Source of the DNA: Njordibacter sp937773555
GTDB taxonomy: Bacteria > Pseudomonadota > Gammaproteobacteria > Pseudomonadales > Balneatricaceae
Direction: 5' to 3'
Length of the DNA stretch: 64,000 bases
NCBI RefSeq assembly: GCF_047730085.1
Contig: NZ_CP159830.1
Span: forward strand, 1,488,001-1,552,000
The notes below the pieces were generated by a model. It did not search any database. It worked only from the letters and a program-made list of their open reading frames with translations, and had not been told where the DNA came from. Both the position numbers and the translations under genes were made by a program. Shown piece by piece: positions 8,781 to 17,691 of the stretch. The number at the start of each line of letters is the position of its first letter. The stretch's first letter is position 1.

Positions 8781-9599
8781 TTAACGTGTTTTTAACCAAG
8801 GGGTAAACCGCCCCCCTAATTTCCTTAAAAGCTCACTGCTAATATAACCTGCGATACCAATACTGATCATGCCCACAATAATTTGCTCATAAGATCCACC
8901 AACATAGGAACTCCAAATAAAGAAACCTAGGCCACCACCAGCACCACCACTACCGCCACCGGAGATCATTTCTGCTGCCACAACCACTTCCCACGTAATA
9001 CCCATTCCCACAGCAGAACCCACAACTATGGAGGGCAAGGTTGCTGGCAGTATAATGCGTCTAAAAATATCAGCTTGGCTAGCACCCATAGACTGTGCTG
9101 CCTGCAGGTATTGTCGGTTAATCGACTTAGCACCGCCTAAAACATTAATTACAATAGTATAGAACGCACCAAGAAACGTTACAAAAGCAATAGACATTTC
9201 CTGCGTAGGCCAAAAGATGATTGACGCAGGAACCCACGCAAGTGGTGGGATTGGCCGTAAAATCTCAAATGATGGGAAAGCTATGCCATAAAAGGTTCTA
9301 TTAACTGCCATGTACAACCCCAGCGGTATACCCACAACCATGGCTACAAGAAATCCAGTAAAAACACGCATAAAGCTCATATACCAGCTTTGCCAGTAGC
9401 TTGGATCGACAACTAAGCCTGCCCAACTGTCTAATACGGCGGTAGGCGGTGGTATCAATCCTATAAAGGGTACGCGGTAGCCAATTAAATCCAGAGACCT
9501 CGCTCCAAATTCCCATATAGCAATAAAGATGATAATTGCAATTAAGCCTCGAAAGGCAGCACGCATTGAAAAATTGCTTTTAAGTTTATTAATATTCAT
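8781..9599 (-). CDS. ABC transporter permease, putative methanesulfonate importer
   Basis: A binding-protein-dependent permease of the SsuC/TauC type (272 residues from MNINKLKSN). It has about six membrane helices and the EAA loop GASQADIFRRIILPATLPS in the last third. A glycine-rich stretch (GGGSGGAGGG) sits where the family normally has a short loop. The start at 9599 is 4 bp past the upstream ATPase stop, with AAGGAAGG in front. It pairs with the other permease of the operon, as expected for a heterodimeric channel. Confidence 0.87.
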   Translation of the reverse strand: MNINKLKSNFSMRAAFRGLIAIIIFIAIWEFGARSLDLIGYRVPFIGLIPPPTAVLDSWAGLVVDPSYWQSWYMSFMRVFTGFLVAMVVGIPLGLYMAVNRTFYGIAFPSFEILRPIPPLAWVPASIIFWPTQEMSIAFVTFLGAFYTIVINVLGGAKSINRQYLQAAQSMGASQADIFRRIILPATLPSIVVGSAVGMGITWEVVVAAEMISGGGSGGAGGGLGFFIWSSYVGGSYEQIIVGMISIGIAGYISSELLRKLGGRFTPWLKTR

Positions 9600-9603
9600 T
9601 GTT

Positions 9604-10455
9604 TCAACCTTCCTTCTCACCAGCTTCAAAGGCCTTTCGAGCCTCTTCGTTAACCACGCTTTTAGCTTCATTCATGATTTCACGAAAACGGGGACTTGTG
9701 AGTACGCTGTAATCTCTAGGATGGGGAATATCTACTTCAACAATCTTTTTTGGCTTGCACGGGCGTGAGGACATAATGATCAACCTGTGCCCAAGAAAAA
9801 TTGCTTCCTCCAAGTCATGAGTAATAAAAAAAATCGTAACCTTATTCTTATAATAAATTTCTAACAATGCTTCATGCATAACTGATTTGGTCAAAGAATC
9901 AAGGGCTCGATAGGGCTCGTCAAACAGCAAGACTTTTGGCTCATTCATTAACGCACGCACAATTTCTACCCTACGCCTAAGGCCAGATGACACTTCCCCT
10001 GGATAAGCATCCTCGGTTCCTTCCAAACCGGCATCCACCATCATTTTCCGGGCTTTTTGGTAGATCTCTCCTTTGCTAAGTTTGCCTTCCATCATTGGGC
10101 CAAAGGCGATATTTTCTAGATTAGTTTTCCACGGAAATAGTGCACCATTTTGAAAAACCACAATCCGATCTGAACCTGGCTCCGCTTTTTCTTTACCAGG
10201 GCCACATAAAATCTCATCATCTAAATAAATATGCCCAGAAGTTAACCCATGAAAACCAGCAATGGTGTTCAATAAAGTGGTCTTTCCACAGCCTGATGGG
10301 CCAACAATCATACAAATTTCACCGGCAGGGATATCTATAGAGCAGTGGTCTACCGCCATCACAGCAGTCCCTTCAGGATCATAAATCTTAACTACATCTT
10401 CAATTCGAATAGCGCCCTTGGTCGGCATTAAATTAGTTTTATCTACAGTGCTCAT
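9604..10455 (-). CDS. ABC transporter ATPase with divergent signature motif, putative methanesulfonate importer
   Basis: A 283-residue ATPase with normal Walker A (GPSGCGKTT), Q-loop (VVFQNGALFPW), Walker B (VLLFDEP) and H-loop (FFITHDLEEA). The ABC signature is degenerate: VSSGLRRRVE in place of LSGGQ. Since the other ATPase in the operon keeps LSGGM but lacks the H-loop His, the two together would give one composite working site, as in asymmetric ABC dimers (inference). It is tightly packed with permease genes on both sides (3-4 bp gaps). Confidence 0.87.
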   Translation of the reverse strand: MSTVDKTNLMPTKGAIRIEDVVKIYDPEGTAVMAVDHCSIDIPAGEICMIVGPSGCGKTTLLNTIAGFHGLTSGHIYLDDEILCGPGKEKAEPGSDRIVVFQNGALFPWKTNLENIAFGPMMEGKLSKGEIYQKARKMMVDAGLEGTEDAYPGEVSSGLRRRVEIVRALMNEPKVLLFDEPYRALDSLTKSVMHEALLEIYYKNKVTIFFITHDLEEAIFLGHRLIIMSSRPCKPKKIVEVDIPHPRDYSVLTSPRFREIMNEAKSVVNEEARKAFEAGEKEG

Positions 10456-10458
10456 TAA

Positions 10459-11310
10459 TTAATCTCCACCGAGTGCAAGTTCACGCACTCGCCATTGCAT
10501 CATATAATCGCCAGCTACTCTTACTAAAGCACTCGTTACGTAGCCAATAATGCCCAATGTAATCATGCCGATGACAATTTGTGAGTATTGAACCATTATA
10601 TAAGCAGTATTTATTATGTAGCCCAAGCCATATTGGCCAGACACCATTTCTCCTGCCACCAACGAGAACCAAGCCACACCAATAGAAATTTGTAATCCAG
10701 TAAAGATAAAGGGCATTGCACCGGGCACTACAACGTGAATAAAAGTTTGCCACCGGCTTGCACCAAGGCAATAGGCCGCCCTGCTGTATTCCTCATCTAT
10801 TGACTCGACGCCCAGCATTGTATTGAGCGTGGTAGCGAAAAATGAGGCCAAAAATGTTAGGAAAATAACAGGAGTTTCTGAGCCACTAAAAATAATGATT
10901 GCTAACGGAACCCAGGCTAATACTGGAATTGGACGCAACAGCTCAAAGAGTGGAAAAATATATTCTCTTAACTTTTGAGACCAGCCTAAAAATAGCCCTA
11001 AAGGAACGCCTAAGGCGGTCGCTAAGAAAAACGCATAACCAATACGCCGAAGGCTAATGCCAATATGCTTATAGTATTCGGGGGTATAAATAGACAAACC
11101 GTAGTAAGGATCCTTACTAAACCACTCTTCAAAAACCTCAGTGAGTGCTGGCATATCTTGAAACCGTGGAAGTTTCCATACTTCTACTGAAAAATACCAA
11201 AATGAAAGAACAAAGCCAAAACCAATAAACATTAAATACGGCTTTGGACTCTTTAACCATGATGACATGCGATACATTGTCAAGTTCATTGTCGTGTTAG
11301 ATTGACTCAT
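10459..11310 (-). CDS. ABC transporter permease, putative methanesulfonate importer
   Basis: The second SsuC/TauC-type permease (283 residues from MSQSNTTMN), with membrane helices and the EAA-loop region YCLGASRWQTFIHVVVPGAMP. It is the first gene after the binding protein, separated from it by a 242-bp spacer that contains a strong hairpin. The start at 11310 is preferred over ATG at 11319 because GAGATGG is properly spaced only for the former. Confidence 0.87.
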   Translation of the reverse strand: MSQSNTTMNLTMYRMSSWLKSPKPYLMFIGFGFVLSFWYFSVEVWKLPRFQDMPALTEVFEEWFSKDPYYGLSIYTPEYYKHIGISLRRIGYAFFLATALGVPLGLFLGWSQKLREYIFPLFELLRPIPVLAWVPLAIIIFSGSETPVIFLTFLASFFATTLNTMLGVESIDEEYSRAAYCLGASRWQTFIHVVVPGAMPFIFTGLQISIGVAWFSLVAGEMVSGQYGLGYIINTAYIMVQYSQIVIGMITLGIIGYVTSALVRVAGDYMMQWRVRELALGGD

Positions 11311-11462
11311 AGTGTCCATCTCTAAATGAATAGGTTAATCCCTGAATAGCCCAACAGACTTTTTATCAAGGATGGTTGCAACTCGAGGTGCTAGCTGCTT
11401 CCCATTGAACTACGTTAACTTTTGTTAGGGAATTTAGCTGTCACTTCGAAGACCTGTGTGCA

Positions 11463-11496
11463 CATATTAGCCCCACCGATAGGGAGGGCTAATATG
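11463..11496 (-). promoter_or_regulatory. Intercistronic hairpin between binding protein and permease genes
   Basis: A perfect 11-bp inverted repeat (CATATTAGCCC / GGGCTAATATG) around a 12-base loop, with no T-run after it on the minus strand. The position suggests mRNA stabilisation or processing that raises binding-protein output over the membrane components. Confidence 0.6.
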
Positions 11497-11552
11497 CTGT
11501 AGCTTTGGCCTATTATTTTAAAGGACCGAGCTACAAGGCTTACGCGCAGATT

Positions 11553-12695
11553 TTAGCCAGGGAACGCTGAATCAGGTTGCGCCATAATCCTACCAACAGG
11601 TGCAGTTAGGCCACGCTCTTTGAGAATTTCTTCTGTAAAGCTAGTCTCTATCGCATTGTCACGTAACGTATCAACTTTTATTGTCTTGATTGAGTGCAAG
11701 AACGTCGTTGCAGTAGTGATCAATGTTAGGGCCTTTGGCGTAATGGCGAATGCCATTTCGTTACGAACATCTGTACCACCTTGGGCTTTTGGAGTACTTC
11801 CAACCATTGCCTTCCATAGTACATAATCATCAAAGCCCGTAGTTTGTGCACCAGCCATTTTAACCACAGCCATGGTATTAGCTGGATCAGCCATGAACAG
11901 TTGAGCATCCAATTCAGCGTTCAACCATGCTTTAACAACATCAGGGCGTTGGTCAATAAGGTCCCCTCGCATGTCAATGAACCCACCGTCGTTCTCGTCT
12001 ACTGATGCACCGGTTGCAACCTTGCGTGCTAAACCTTCTTCAATTAGCCGAGCTGCTGTAGGCTCCCATATGGCTGCTGCATCGAGTTTTCCAGCACGAA
12101 ATCCACTAGTAATGACTTCGATATTTTGATTTAAATACTCCTTAGGCTTAATGTTTTTCTTTTCAAATACCGCTAAAGCAAATCGATCAGTACAGGCGCC
12201 TTTTGGAACAGCTACAGTTTTACCGTCCATCCATTGGATCGCTTCGTCTGAATTAGCAAATTGGGGAGCAGTCGTTCTAACCAACATATTATTGCACTGG
12301 TCTTGCGCTAAGCCGGCTGTTGCCACGATGCGAACATCTGCAACACGTTCTTTGGTAGTTGCAACGATTGCAGGCATGTCACCCATGTAGCCAATATGTT
12401 GTTTGCCTGCTAGCATTGCATTTACGATAACGCCACCTGCCAAACCTATTTGGAATTCTACTGTTGACCCTTCTGGCAAATACTTCTCATAGAATTTCAT
12501 GCCCTTCATTACAACACCAGACCATGCCTCGGTATAATAGGGCTGGTAACCTACAACTAGGTCGATGGGGTCACCCACATTACCAAAGTCTATTTCTGCA
12601 GCATTTACAGTAGATACTGAGCTAGCTGCCGCTAAACCCATTACCAACGCAGCTGTCGTCAGTTTATGTTGAATATTACGAATCTGTTGCTTCAT
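11553..12695 (-). CDS. msmE: Periplasmic binding protein, putative methanesulfonate ABC importer (MsmE-like)
   Basis: A 380-residue NrtA/SsuA/TauA-type substrate-binding protein. An N-terminal signal peptide (basic MKQQIRNIQHK, hydrophobic LTTAALVMGLAAASS, cut near VNA-AE) is followed by the family core with VVGYQPYYTEAW and the GxxxNAMLAGKQHIGYMGDMPA stretch. GGAG lies 7 bp before the chosen ATG. It heads the transporter half of the locus, 470 bp behind msmD. Ligand assignment rests on the adjacent msmABCD; another sulfonate or a nitrate-like anion cannot be excluded. Confidence 0.8.
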   Translation of the reverse strand: MKQQIRNIQHKLTTAALVMGLAAASSVSTVNAAEIDFGNVGDPIDLVVGYQPYYTEAWSGVVMKGMKFYEKYLPEGSTVEFQIGLAGGVIVNAMLAGKQHIGYMGDMPAIVATTKERVADVRIVATAGLAQDQCNNMLVRTTAPQFANSDEAIQWMDGKTVAVPKGACTDRFALAVFEKKNIKPKEYLNQNIEVITSGFRAGKLDAAAIWEPTAARLIEEGLARKVATGASVDENDGGFIDMRGDLIDQRPDVVKAWLNAELDAQLFMADPANTMAVVKMAGAQTTGFDDYVLWKAMVGSTPKAQGGTDVRNEMAFAITPKALTLITTATTFLHSIKTIKVDTLRDNAIETSFTEEILKERGLTAPVGRIMAQPDSAFPG

Positions 12696-13165
12696 GATCA
12701 TACTCCAAATTAATTTATTTTTTTTCTATTTGCAAAGTAATATCAATCCGATACAGAACGTCATTGCACCAGACTGTCCTTAATGTTTATACCATTGATT
12801 GTTATTTGTAAAATCATTCAATTCAATTAAGCGATTGGTAAAGCCTATCATATACGTCGGTATTGAATATAATAACTACGCTAATGGATAAATAGAGTAC
12901 ACTAATTTACTATAAATAATAAATATAAGATTAAGATATAGGAATGGTTATAGTGTTTAAGAGGGAATGCTGCGGCATGATGTGGCAAAAACTAAAGAAC
13001 GATTACACAATAAATGAGTAATGTTTGGTCAACGCTTTAGCCGAGTAATAAATAATTATAGTGGTGGCAAGCGAGTCAGTTTAATCAACATGCTAGTTTT
13101 AACTAACTGACGAATGACAAAGCTAGTTTATTAGAATAAAAATACTAAAGAGTTTTAAGCCAGTA
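12696..13165. other. AT-rich intergenic region between msmD and the importer operon
   Basis: About 470 bp of very AT-rich DNA with no gene that can be supported. It must carry the 5' leader and probably a separate promoter of the binding-protein operon on the minus strand, but no single promoter stood out. Confidence 0.5.
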
Positions 13166-14209
13166 TTAGCTAAATTTATCATAGCGTACCCTGTGAACAG
13201 GAATTTTAGAGTTAAGGATGAGAGGCCTAATTAACGCATCAACCATTGGAGCTGGGCCAGCCAAATAGTGCATTACATTCCCACCACCTTCCAAAACGGC
13301 TGGCAACGCATGCTCATGGACCATGCCCTGAAGATAAATAAGGCCATCATTACCGCTAAGTTGCTCAGCCGTGGGTGGCGCATTAGAGAATGCAATGTTA
13401 ATTGAAACGGTGTCCGGAAATTTTGCCTTTACTGCTCTTAGCCTTTCAGCAAAAAAGAAATCAGCAGGCGTGCGAATACCAAAAAATAGGGACACTTTGC
13501 GGTTTTTAAAATAATTCACTTGTCGGCCATATTCTAGAATTGACATCAAACCAGCGATACCAGACCCGCCTGCTATCATAAACAAATCATGTGATTCGTC
13601 TGGGTGAAATGTTGCGTGACCCAATGGGCCAAATAATTCTAACTTTTCTTGGGTACGGTCCGAATCGAATATCCATTTTGACAACCCACCATGGGGGTTT
13701 TGCTTAATAATGAATTCAAGTTCGTTTGTACCAGGGGAATAATTCACCATTGAGTAGGCTCGAAATCCATCTACCTCTGGCGCTTGTAAAACGAAAAATT
13801 GACCAGCATGAAATGAAATGCTGGCTGGTATCTCAACGTTAAAACGCAGGACATCCTCAGTCAACTTTTCGTACTGCGTTATCACGCCGATGTGATGATC
13901 AGGGTTGATATCATCATCACGGAATGCCACTATTTTTGTGGGCACAGTTAAGTTGCAATCCGATTGTGCACTACACTGACACATCAGTATTTCTCGTTTA
14001 ACCACTTTGAAACGCTCTTTTCCTGGTGCTTCTGACCAACCCTCATCAACCTCACCTTGAATTACTCGCGCTTTGCAAGAACCACAGGTTCCCGTTGCAC
14101 ACTCAAAAGGTAAAGGGATTCCAGCTCTAAGACCAGCGTAAAGCAATTTCTCCCCTGCATTGGCTTCAAATTGGTAGGTTTGAGACTTCTTTTTAATCTC
14201 GATCAACAT
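13166..14209 (-). CDS. msmD: Methanesulfonate monooxygenase reductase component
   Basis: The NADH-dependent electron donor of the monooxygenase. An N-terminal plant-type [2Fe-2S] ferredoxin domain (C-x4-C-x2-C in CATGTCGSCKAR, fourth Cys near CQC at about residue 77) is followed by FAD-binding (FRAYSMVNY) and NAD-binding (MIAGGSGIAGLMSILEYG) domains. The 347-residue length and its place after alpha, beta and Rieske ferredoxin match MsmD. It is the last gene of the msm operon, 90 bp after msmC. The same fold serves aromatic-ring dioxygenases, so the assignment depends on msmA. Confidence 0.88.
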   Translation of the reverse strand: MLIEIKKKSQTYQFEANAGEKLLYAGLRAGIPLPFECATGTCGSCKARVIQGEVDEGWSEAPGKERFKVVKREILMCQCSAQSDCNLTVPTKIVAFRDDDINPDHHIGVITQYEKLTEDVLRFNVEIPASISFHAGQFFVLQAPEVDGFRAYSMVNYSPGTNELEFIIKQNPHGGLSKWIFDSDRTQEKLELFGPLGHATFHPDESHDLFMIAGGSGIAGLMSILEYGRQVNYFKNRKVSLFFGIRTPADFFFAERLRAVKAKFPDTVSINIAFSNAPPTAEQLSGNDGLIYLQGMVHEHALPAVLEGGGNVMHYLAGPAPMVDALIRPLILNSKIPVHRVRYDKFS

Positions 14210-14299
14210 AACTTAACTCCAGTCAACACATCACAATATAAACGGGACTCAAAAATTACGTCAAATTAACCTTTAAAAAGACGGTGGGGTTTATGAGCA

Positions 14300-14644
14300 T
14301 TAGTCATCATCATCGTCAAAATCGTACTCGAGCTCTTCATCAAGGAAGACCATAATCTGGCCATTTACCTCTTTTGTTTGGTAAATAAGCAAAGGCTTTT
14401 CAGCAGGCCCCAAGGGCTCACCAGTCTTCATGTCCCACTGCCATAAATGCCGGTCGCAGGTCATTACGTTATTTGCGCATATGCCAGAGCCTTCTAAATA
14501 TTGTTCCATATGCGGGCATACGGGTGGGTATGCTCTAAAGCCATCACCAACATTTGCTAAAAGAATTTCAATTCCATCTATGGTGCACTCTTTTAATGTG
14601 TCTTGCTTTACGTCACTCACGGGACAAGCTGCTTTCCAGCTCAT
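14300..14644 (-). CDS. msmC: Methanesulfonate monooxygenase Rieske ferredoxin
   Basis: A 114-residue Rieske [2Fe-2S] ferredoxin that carries electrons from MsmD to the hydroxylase. The binding motif is C-x-H-x17-C-x2-H (CPHMEQYL... then CDRH, about residues 43-65), with the normal spacing. That contrasts with the long spacer in msmA next door. The C-terminus is an acidic tail of Asp residues (YDFDDDDD). It lies between msmB and msmD on the same strand. Confidence 0.9.
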   Translation of the reverse strand: MSWKAACPVSDVKQDTLKECTIDGIEILLANVGDGFRAYPPVCPHMEQYLEGSGICANNVMTCDRHLWQWDMKTGEPLGPAEKPLLIYQTKEVNGQIMVFLDEELEYDFDDDDD

Positions 14645-14671
14645 AATTATACTTCCTGCTAAATGTGAAAA

Positions 14672-15169
14672 TTAAATTGGCCAGTGTGTACCTTTATCTA
14701 GACGGCGCGTATCTAAGCGAACTTCACGGTCTTCGAACTTAATACTGTCACCATCAATAATGAATTTGTCATTGTATCTGCCCACTAAAAATACACTCGT
14801 AGTCCCAGCATCAACATGCGAGTTGATACCATCCAATTGGGTTTGGTAGACAGCAAGTGAGCTAATAGCAGCTGCTGATTTACCATCTGCAGCTATTTCT
14901 ACCCGGTAAACCGTGCAGTGACGCCTTAGTGGAGACTGGTCGCTATTATGCTTACTTAACATGCTAGTAATTGATTGCATGTATTCTTTGTCCCCACCAT
15001 GGTATTTGATGTCAGCCTGAACCTCTGGGCTAAATGCTCTAATGGCGTAATTAAAGTTGTCTGCACAGTTGTCGTGCCAATGTTCCCATTGATGGTCGTC
15101 TAAATGGATACAGGTGTTGTAAATTAGCTCTCTTACCTGTTCTTTCAAATCGTGCTTATTCTCAGCCAT
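14672..15169 (-). CDS. msmB: Methanesulfonate monooxygenase hydroxylase beta subunit
   Basis: A 165-residue small subunit of a Rieske non-haem iron oxygenase (SnoaL/NTF2-like fold), with the family features YNTCIHLDDHQWEHW near the N-terminus and LRRHCTVYRVE mid-protein. ATG at 15169 is used because GGAGG is correctly spaced before it; the longer frame starts inside that site. It follows msmA by 83 bp. The beta subunit is structural and completes the alpha-beta hydroxylase. Confidence 0.88.
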   Translation of the reverse strand: MAENKHDLKEQVRELIYNTCIHLDDHQWEHWHDNCADNFNYAIRAFSPEVQADIKYHGGDKEYMQSITSMLSKHNSDQSPLRRHCTVYRVEIAADGKSAAAISSLAVYQTQLDGINSHVDAGTTSVFLVGRYNDKFIIDGDSIKFEDREVRLDTRRLDKGTHWPI

Positions 15170-15252
15170 GGCAGCCTCCAAAAACATATTTTTAGTTTAA
15201 AAGCTGGCAGACTGACTAATCGCTAACCTACCAGCATGTTATAGGGAGATGT

Positions 15253-16533
15253 TTATTTCCCAGCTGCAGCAGCCCGCTGAGCCTCTTGCTCCTTAAATGC
15301 AGGGTATGGCTTAAACTTTTCGTCTGGGTTGCTGGGTGACCGGTTTAATAATTTACCCCATTCCTCATAATAATGACGCATGCCATTTTCATCGTGAATG
15401 GTTTCGTTTTCATGCCTGCCATGAAGAATTTTGCGACTTTCTGCCATGGGGTGCATTGATGAGCCTTGCCCCGTCACTGCTAATAAATCCTCGTGCAAGT
15501 TGCGTCCAAAAGGACCCCAAATGGAGTTATGGTGGTCAATACGGGTTTGCCGATCTTTTTTAGAGTCACTCGCTAAACCAAGCCCACGAAACTCAATCAT
15601 GACTGAGTTAGGACCTAGTGGCGTCATTAGGTCACACCGCAAAGCTGAGCCTCGTAAGTTAAAGTTAACGCCAGGGAACATATCAATCATGTACCAATGA
15701 TTAGGTGGCAGATGTGGAAAGGATAATTCCTCACGAGAGTGGGAACCTTCATAGTTATCATACTGCACCTCAAAGCTACCCACGTTGATATGACCACCGT
15801 CAAAACCACTATTTTTGCGCGCAAAGTAGGCTTCATTGAACCCGGTGATACGATTGTGGTAATGCAGATAGTCGTGATAAAACTCACAATTGGTGTCATG
15901 CCACAACTTATAATTACAAGGGATTATAGCTTTATGATAGTGAAATACTTCTAATGGCTCTTGGTTTAAAGAAGGCGCCAAAACGTCCAGCGAACCCGCA
16001 GCAAACTCTTCAACCGTGATGCCAATATCATCGTTCAAACTAACCCAAACGAAACCCCCAAAATATACTTCGCATTTTAGTTCACGTAAGCCAACCTGAG
16101 ATTCATTTAAACGATCTTGGTAACCCTCGGCTTTACGAGAGATATTTACACACTTACCTTTCATATCGAAACTCCATGCATGAAACATGCATGTCATTGT
16201 CTTAGGAGTGCCAGAAGGTGTTCCACGCTTATAATTGCCAGAAGGCCGGCGCTCGATCATATTGCCACGATGTGGGCATACGTTTAAAAACGCACGTACA
16301 ACCATATCTTTGCCACGAACCACGATCACTGGCTCACGGGCGACAGTCATAGTACGAAACGAATACGCTTCTTTAAGCTCAGATTCGTGACAAACTGGGA
16401 TCCAAGTCTTGCTCCAGATCTTCTTAAGTTCGTCTTCGAAAATTTCTTCGTCTGAATAAATTTTACTATCAACCCACTCGCCTTGTTGCAAGTCGGGAGT
16501 AGCATTCCATTGGTCATGGTTTCTTGATGACAT
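15253..16533 (-). CDS. msmA: Methanesulfonate monooxygenase hydroxylase alpha subunit
   Basis: The catalytic subunit: methanesulfonate plus O2 plus NADH to formaldehyde and sulfite. It is a 426-residue Rieske oxygenase. The Rieske ligands are C86, H88, C115 and H118, so the spacing is C-x-H-x26-C-x2-H. The 26-residue spacer (usual range 15-17) is the known hallmark of MsmA and separates it from aromatic dioxygenases. The mononuclear iron site lies in the His-rich EFYHDYLHYH stretch (about residues 213-222). It is the second gene of the operon, 44 bp after the PanB-like gene and followed by msmB, msmC and msmD, the known order for this enzyme. Confidence 0.93.
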   Translation of the reverse strand: MSSRNHDQWNATPDLQQGEWVDSKIYSDEEIFEDELKKIWSKTWIPVCHESELKEAYSFRTMTVAREPVIVVRGKDMVVRAFLNVCPHRGNMIERRPSGNYKRGTPSGTPKTMTCMFHAWSFDMKGKCVNISRKAEGYQDRLNESQVGLRELKCEVYFGGFVWVSLNDDIGITVEEFAAGSLDVLAPSLNQEPLEVFHYHKAIIPCNYKLWHDTNCEFYHDYLHYHNRITGFNEAYFARKNSGFDGGHINVGSFEVQYDNYEGSHSREELSFPHLPPNHWYMIDMFPGVNFNLRGSALRCDLMTPLGPNSVMIEFRGLGLASDSKKDRQTRIDHHNSIWGPFGRNLHEDLLAVTGQGSSMHPMAESRKILHGRHENETIHDENGMRHYYEEWGKLLNRSPSNPDEKFKPYPAFKEQEAQRAAAAGK

Positions 16534-16577
16534 AATATTACCCCGTCAATAAGTTAAAGTACTTTAGTTAAATACAT

Positions 16578-17480
16578 TTACGACTTAGCCGCATCTAGCT
16601 CAGCTAACTTCGTTTCCCAGTTCATTTCTTTGGCAAATTTAGCTACCTGCTCGTCGTTCATATACACAGTGTGCTCCGGACCAGGATATACCCGTGATTT
16701 AACTTCATCACGGTACTGAGTAAATACATTTTCCATAATAGGAATGAGGTCTGTGTAGATTTTCGAATGACGTGGCGTGTGCTCTTCATATAAATGGAAC
16801 AAGTCCGATGTTATAATATGAACACCATGCGCCCTATTACCAGCACCTAAGCTAATTACAGGGACATCTAAAATTTCAGTTAAGTATTCGCAAACTTCTT
16901 GGCTGGTTACTTCGCACATAATTGAAAAGCAACCGGCGTCTACCATTGCCAGAGCATCATCTATTAACTCTTTGGCACGGTCGGAAGTTTTGCCTTGTGC
17001 AAAAAAACCACCCAACTGAGGCATACGCATTGGTGTAACGCCAATGTGGCCCTGAACTGGGATACCTGCTTTAACGATCGCTTCAATGTTTTTAGCATGG
17101 TGTTGATTACCTTCACACTTCATCACTTCGGCGTTGGCACGTGATACAAATTTACCGGCATTCTCTACTGCTTGCTCTGGAGACACGTGAAAGCTCCAAT
17201 ATGGCATATCAACCATGCGCAAACCATATTTACTACCACGGTCAACCGCTTGTGACATCATCATTACTTCTTCAAAACTAACAGTTACAGTTGACTCATG
17301 ACCAAATAAAACCATACCTCCGGTATCAGAGACACATAAAATATCAATGCCAAGACGGTCAGCAATAACGGCGCTACGGTAGTCATAGATAGCCATTTGC
17401 ACAATACCTTCGCCCTCCTGCATTTTCTTTTGCAGGCCTCTGATAGTGATTTTCTTTCTCGGTACTGATAAGTCTGTCAT
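16578..17480 (-). CDS. PanB-like ketopantoate hydroxymethyltransferase family protein heading the msm operon
   Basis: A 300-residue member of the PanB family (5,10-methylene-THF plus 2-oxo acid to hydroxymethyl-2-oxo acid). By comparison with E. coli PanB the metal and catalytic residues are kept: Asp in LCVSDTGG, Asp in LRMVDMPY, Lys-x-Glu in EVMKCEGN, Glu in IMCEVTS. The landmarks GHIGVTP, LGAGN and VYPGPEH are also present. It carries a 20-residue C-terminal extension beyond the usual end. GGAG precedes the ATG and a good sigma-70 promoter lies 70 bp up, so it is the first gene of the msm transcript. MsmABCD makes formaldehyde, so a C1-acceptor role is inferred. Ordinary pantothenate synthesis is less likely without panC nearby. 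Confidence 0.85.
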   Translation of the reverse strand: MTDLSVPRKKITIRGLQKKMQEGEGIVQMAIYDYRSAVIADRLGIDILCVSDTGGMVLFGHESTVTVSFEEVMMMSQAVDRGSKYGLRMVDMPYWSFHVSPEQAVENAGKFVSRANAEVMKCEGNQHHAKNIEAIVKAGIPVQGHIGVTPMRMPQLGGFFAQGKTSDRAKELIDDALAMVDAGCFSIMCEVTSQEVCEYLTEILDVPVISLGAGNRAHGVHIITSDLFHLYEEHTPRHSKIYTDLIPIMENVFTQYRDEVKSRVYPGPEHTVYMNDEQVAKFAKEMNWETKLAELDAAKS

Positions 17481-17548
17481 AGCGTTCTCCTGCTCATTAA
17501 TTGATTTTTATATAAAGCACTTTATTAATATGCTTTTAACTAACAACA

Positions 17549-17578
17549 ATCATAGGCAGTGGACGTAAAAAGAGTCAA
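17549..17578 (-). promoter_or_regulatory. Sigma-70 promoter of the msm operon
   Basis: On the minus strand TTGACT, 18 bp, TATGAT, ending about 68 bp before the PanB-like start. An ATAAAG-CA-CTTTAT inverted repeat lies in the leader at about 17513-17526 and could be an operator. Confidence 0.6.
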
Positions 17579-17691
17579 ACAGATAGTTTTTATCAAGTGA
17601 TAGCTTGTGCCTACAGGTAGGCGTTGTAAAAGGGAGACTTACTGGAGTTCAGAACACAAAATGATAGGCTAATGTTTTTGAAGCTGCTAAC

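Noticed and set aside
13166..16533. Aromatic-ring dioxygenase operon as alternative to msm
   Set aside because: The 26-residue Rieske spacer, the subunit lengths and order, and the nearby sulfite exporter and sulfonate-type importer fit methanesulfonate monooxygenase better. No ring-cleavage genes are present.
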